DNA of 10,139 nucleotides from Smittium culicis. Lineage: Eukaryota; Kickxellomycota; Harpellomycetes; Harpellales; Legeriomycetaceae. A model generated the notes under the pieces. That model ran no database searches, had not been told where the DNA came from, and saw only the letters and a program-made list of their open reading frames with translations. The position numbers and the translations under genes were made by a program. Below are positions 7,671 through 10,139 of the stretch, in pieces (position 1 is the stretch's first letter; the number at the start of each line of letters is the position of its first letter). The stretch lies in assembly GCA_001970855.1 (NCBI GenBank), contig LSSN01000127.1, forward strand, positions 1-10,139, in the 5' to 3' direction.

Positions 7671-7861
7671 CCCATTTCCAAGGCAAACCCTCTTAAAATT
7701 CATTAAAAATTATAATTAGATATGCAAAATAAAAATTATTTGTTATTGATTATATCGAAATATCTATCCAATAAAATATTGCAATTTTATATTGTTTAAT
7801 CTCACGTCTTATAGTTGGGTATTTTTTGTAGTCCAAAAAAAGTCAACCGCCTCTGAAAGGG
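7671..7861 (+). mobile_element. MITE copy H (subfamily 2, 191 bp)
   Basis: It starts CCCATTTCCAAGG and ends CCGCCTCTGAAAGGG, followed by TTAA (7862-7865). The interior follows copy D: CTCTTAAAATTCATTAAAAA, AATTAGATATGCAAAATAAA, ATTATTTGTTATTGATTATA, CCAATAAA and TAGTCCAAAAAAAGTCAACC. It lies head to tail with copy G, separated by three bases. Confidence 0.75.
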
Positions 7862-9589
7862 TTAAAAGATTTTTTTCATCTCAAGCTTAGTAATTGATAC
7901 CATAAATAAATTCAAATTTTTAATTGAGATTTAATAGATTTAGAATTCAAGCTTATTTTAAATTATGTAATAAAAATTGATAGCATGTAAATGTAATTTA
8001 AGGGTGAAATATTATTGATTTCTAATTATTGAAATCCAAAAAAGAAAATAGACAAAATAGACAAAATAAATTTATTTGTGCATTTCCACTCATACCCAGA
8101 ATAATCAGATCATTGCATAAATAAATTGCTTATATTTTTATGTCTATAATAAATCTAATGAAACGTATTAAAATATAATACTAGAAATTTTATGATAACA
8201 GATTACCTTAAATAGTTCGCAAACATCGGATAAAAAAAAGTTTCTAATTATATCTAGGAATTTAAGCCGAAGTGACCTAAACCCGGACACTAATTCAAAA
8301 GTAATAAACGCAAAATAAACTTGCAATAAAGAAAAAGGTTTTTTAGGATTCAAAAGTGCAAAGAGATGTCCATAAATAATATTATATTTATTGGTGAAAT
8401 ATTCTGAGCTAATAAATTATGTGCTTTCAGATCCGACGTGAAATTCAACTATTCATAAGCCCAACTCAAAGAATAAATAGTTACACTTGAGCTCGTATTC
8501 AACTCCCTTAAAGATGTGTCATATACAATATAGTAAAATAATAAAAATGTATCATTAAACATGATTGTTAATAATAAAGAAGATTCAGAAACTCTAATCA
8601 CTACATAGCTGGTTCATAATCATAAGAGAATATACTAATACCAAATATTTAAGACTGAAAATTATATCGCTGATGAACCGCATACCAGCCTCATTTAAAA
8701 TTATATTCGACCATTATACCGAATCCTATGAGAAATAAAGTAGTAATAACAAACCTAAAATAAAAATCGCAACTAAATATACTAACAACGGCGATTATTT
8801 CTTGTACAATTCTAGTGATAGTGATATAAACTCACCAATTGAGATGATAAAAGAGTTTATACCGACAAATTTAATCCAAAAAGTCTACTATAATAGGTGA
8901 AGCCTTTCATCAGTGTACCTAATGAAAGCATAGTAGACCAAAATAAGATATAAATAAGGAAAATAGACCAAAGAAAATGTCAAAAGTTTCGAAAAAGGGA
9001 CCGAAAAAGAGTCTCAAAGCTGAAATATTTGCGGATTCTGACTATGAGAACCATATAATCTTTGATAGCGAATGCTAATTATGAGTAAATCAGATTTTTG
9101 AACTTTTATGACACTAAAATGCTCAAAAAAATTATGAATCATTATTATTGCAAAAAAATAATTAAATTATTTCTAATAAACTCATGTTTCCTAACTTCCG
9201 AGAACTAGGAATAGATAATGAAAAAAATTACATTGATCTGAATAGTACACTAAAATAAATGTGATTTAAAATTAAAGAAATCAATCTACGGAACAGCAAA
9301 TGAAGGCAATGTACTAGCACTATAAACCATCAAAAAGCAAAATTCATTAGGTGTGAAAAACAGGCGAGAATAAATAAATAAATTCATTTTGTTAATTTCG
9401 CTGGCCGTAAAAATTTAAAATTAAATAGCACAAAAAAAAATAATTATTAAGAAACGACCTATTATATAAGGCATAAAGAGATAAAAAAATATTTGAGCAC
9501 TATATGAATTTTTAAAGGTCAAATAGTACTAATCATGATATCCTGACTCTTCAGGAATCGTTTTTAACAAAAAAAAGCATACCGCAGCC
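7862..9589. other. A-rich gene-less region
   Basis: No coding region is supported. The top strand becomes markedly A-rich after about 8750. Short open stretches at 8738-8900 (containing NSSDSD) and from the ATG at 8977 to a TAA near 9076 (34 residues, Lys-rich, then FADSDYENH) are too short to call. Further downstream the same frame as 8977 is broken by about a dozen stops, no fewer than chance would give. The minus-strand frame at 8168-8353 is also not credible. A short direct repeat (ATAGACAAA twice, near 8048-8066) and the hairpin at 8883-8938 are the only structures. Confidence 0.55.
8883..8938. repeat. Two-stage hairpin
   Basis: GTCTACTAT (8883-8891) pairs perfectly with ATAGTAGAC (8930-8938). 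Directly inside, GCCTTTCAT (8902-8910) pairs with ATGAAAGC (8922-8929) with one bulged C, leaving an 11-base loop and a 10-base one-sided bulge on the left arm. Seventeen base pairs in 56 bases is more than the background suggests. It could be a remnant of a small foldback element. Confidence 0.55.
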
Positions 9590-10139
9590 TTTTTTTTTTT
9601 TTTTTTTAATCACGGAATTTTATTGGTACGATAACAATAATAGAAAATACGTGGTAAATAAACTAAAAAAATAGAAATTCGGTGCAAGACATAAAAAAAC
9701 TAATATTCTAATACTAATAAATTCCTCTGCCGGTCTACCGGCTGCGTACCTAAAGGGAAATGGGATCAATCTGCCAACCGAAAGATCCACCCAGGCATTG
9801 CTTCAAGTAGGCTGGAAGACTGAATTTACAGGCAGTCGTGGACTTAAGCTCATTCCAACAAAATTGAATTCGTTGAGATCATTGAACTCATAGTCAGAGC
9901 CTACATCTAACAGGATTAATAAAAAATAGGCTCCTACCCAAACGTGGTAATGATCAGCCTGGCTTTCCTACAATAAGCTGCTAAACGGCTGAGTTCCGTA
10001 ATGCTGTCGAACGCTGGACTTGTGCACAGATAATGTCTCAGACTGTGCTAAACGAATCGGTTCCTCCTGTTTCTAGATGATCCTCCTCTGGAATCACTGT
10101 CCTCCGAATCGCTGGGCGTTGCCTTCACTATCCCCGACC
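9590..10139 (-). mobile_element. Poly(A)-tailed retroposon fragment, copy 2 (inverted, cut by window edge)
   Basis: This is the reverse complement of the block at 1782-2324. On the minus strand it runs from GGTCGGGGATAGTGAA (10139 downward) to an AATAAA at 9624-9619, then CCGTGATT and an 18-A tail, seen here as the T-run 9590-9607. Its longer tail, compared with eight A in copy 1, suggests a younger or less eroded insertion. Relative to copy 1 it carries a one-base deletion (GTTTAGCAC for GTTTATGCAC), which puts a TAG into the interrupted frame, and a one-base insertion near the end of that frame. The 5' part continues beyond the window. Confidence 0.75.

Noticed and set aside
8168..8353. Minus-strand open frame of 61 codons
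   Set aside because: It is short and isolated, with no signal or motif and no supporting promoter context.
2028..9046. Shared 12-mer TCTGACTATGAG in the retroposon body (near 2028) and in A-rich DNA (near 9035), both translating to SDYE
   Set aside because: A single 12-base match between ~500 bp and ~10 kb is close to chance expectation, and the flanks do not align.
8738..9580. Possible decayed transposase: NSSDSD and FADSDYENH stretches, then a frame with coding-like segments (for example around 9187-9260)
   Set aside because: The frame from 8977 onward has about a dozen stops in roughly 200 codons, as expected by chance at this composition, and no catalytic motif could be placed. Acidic Ser/Asp stretches alone are not diagnostic.
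1..10139. tRNA, rRNA, CRISPR array or bacterial operon features
   Set aside because: No cloverleaf consensus boxes, regular spacer-repeat array, ribosome-binding sites or clustered genes could be seen.

Overview
This is nuclear-type DNA from an AT-rich eukaryote. The non-coding sequence is roughly three quarters A+T, transposable-element remnants are dense, and candidate polyadenylation signals (AATAAA) are eukaryotic. The single convincing gene is intronless and encodes a secreted, mucin-like protein. The species cannot be fixed from the sequence. A parasitic protist or microsporidian-like genome, or an AT-rich invertebrate, would all fit.

Layout. 1-1538 is T-rich, gene-less DNA with two imperfect inverted repeats. 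1539-4891 is mostly mobile-element debris. It contains a family of short (~188 bp) non-autonomous inverted-repeat elements (MITEs), here labelled A to H, plus one doubtful extra copy, X. Copies A-E lie forward and F is inverted. Embedded among them is a GC-richer retroposon-like copy (1782-2324) that ends in AATAAA plus an A-run. 5270-7174 is the one real gene, preceded by a TATA-like box and followed by an AATAAA. 7481-7861 holds two more MITEs (G and H) joined almost end to end. 7866-9589 is A-rich, gene-less DNA with one notable hairpin. 9590-10139 is a second copy of the retroposon in the opposite orientation, cut off by the window edge, with an 18-T run marking its poly(A) tail.

How the parts relate. 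The gene encodes a 634-residue secreted protein: signal peptide, cysteine-rich N-terminal part, a ~150-residue beta-rich domain, a Ser/Thr/Pro heptad-repeat stalk, then a diverged second copy of the ~150-residue domain. It looks like two binding or adhesion heads joined by an O-glycosylated spacer; the ligand is unknown. It sits between two convergent retroposon copies that form an inverted repeat about 7.3 kb apart (inner ends). The MITEs cluster on both sides but not inside the coding sequence. No operon, RNA gene or CRISPR array is visible.
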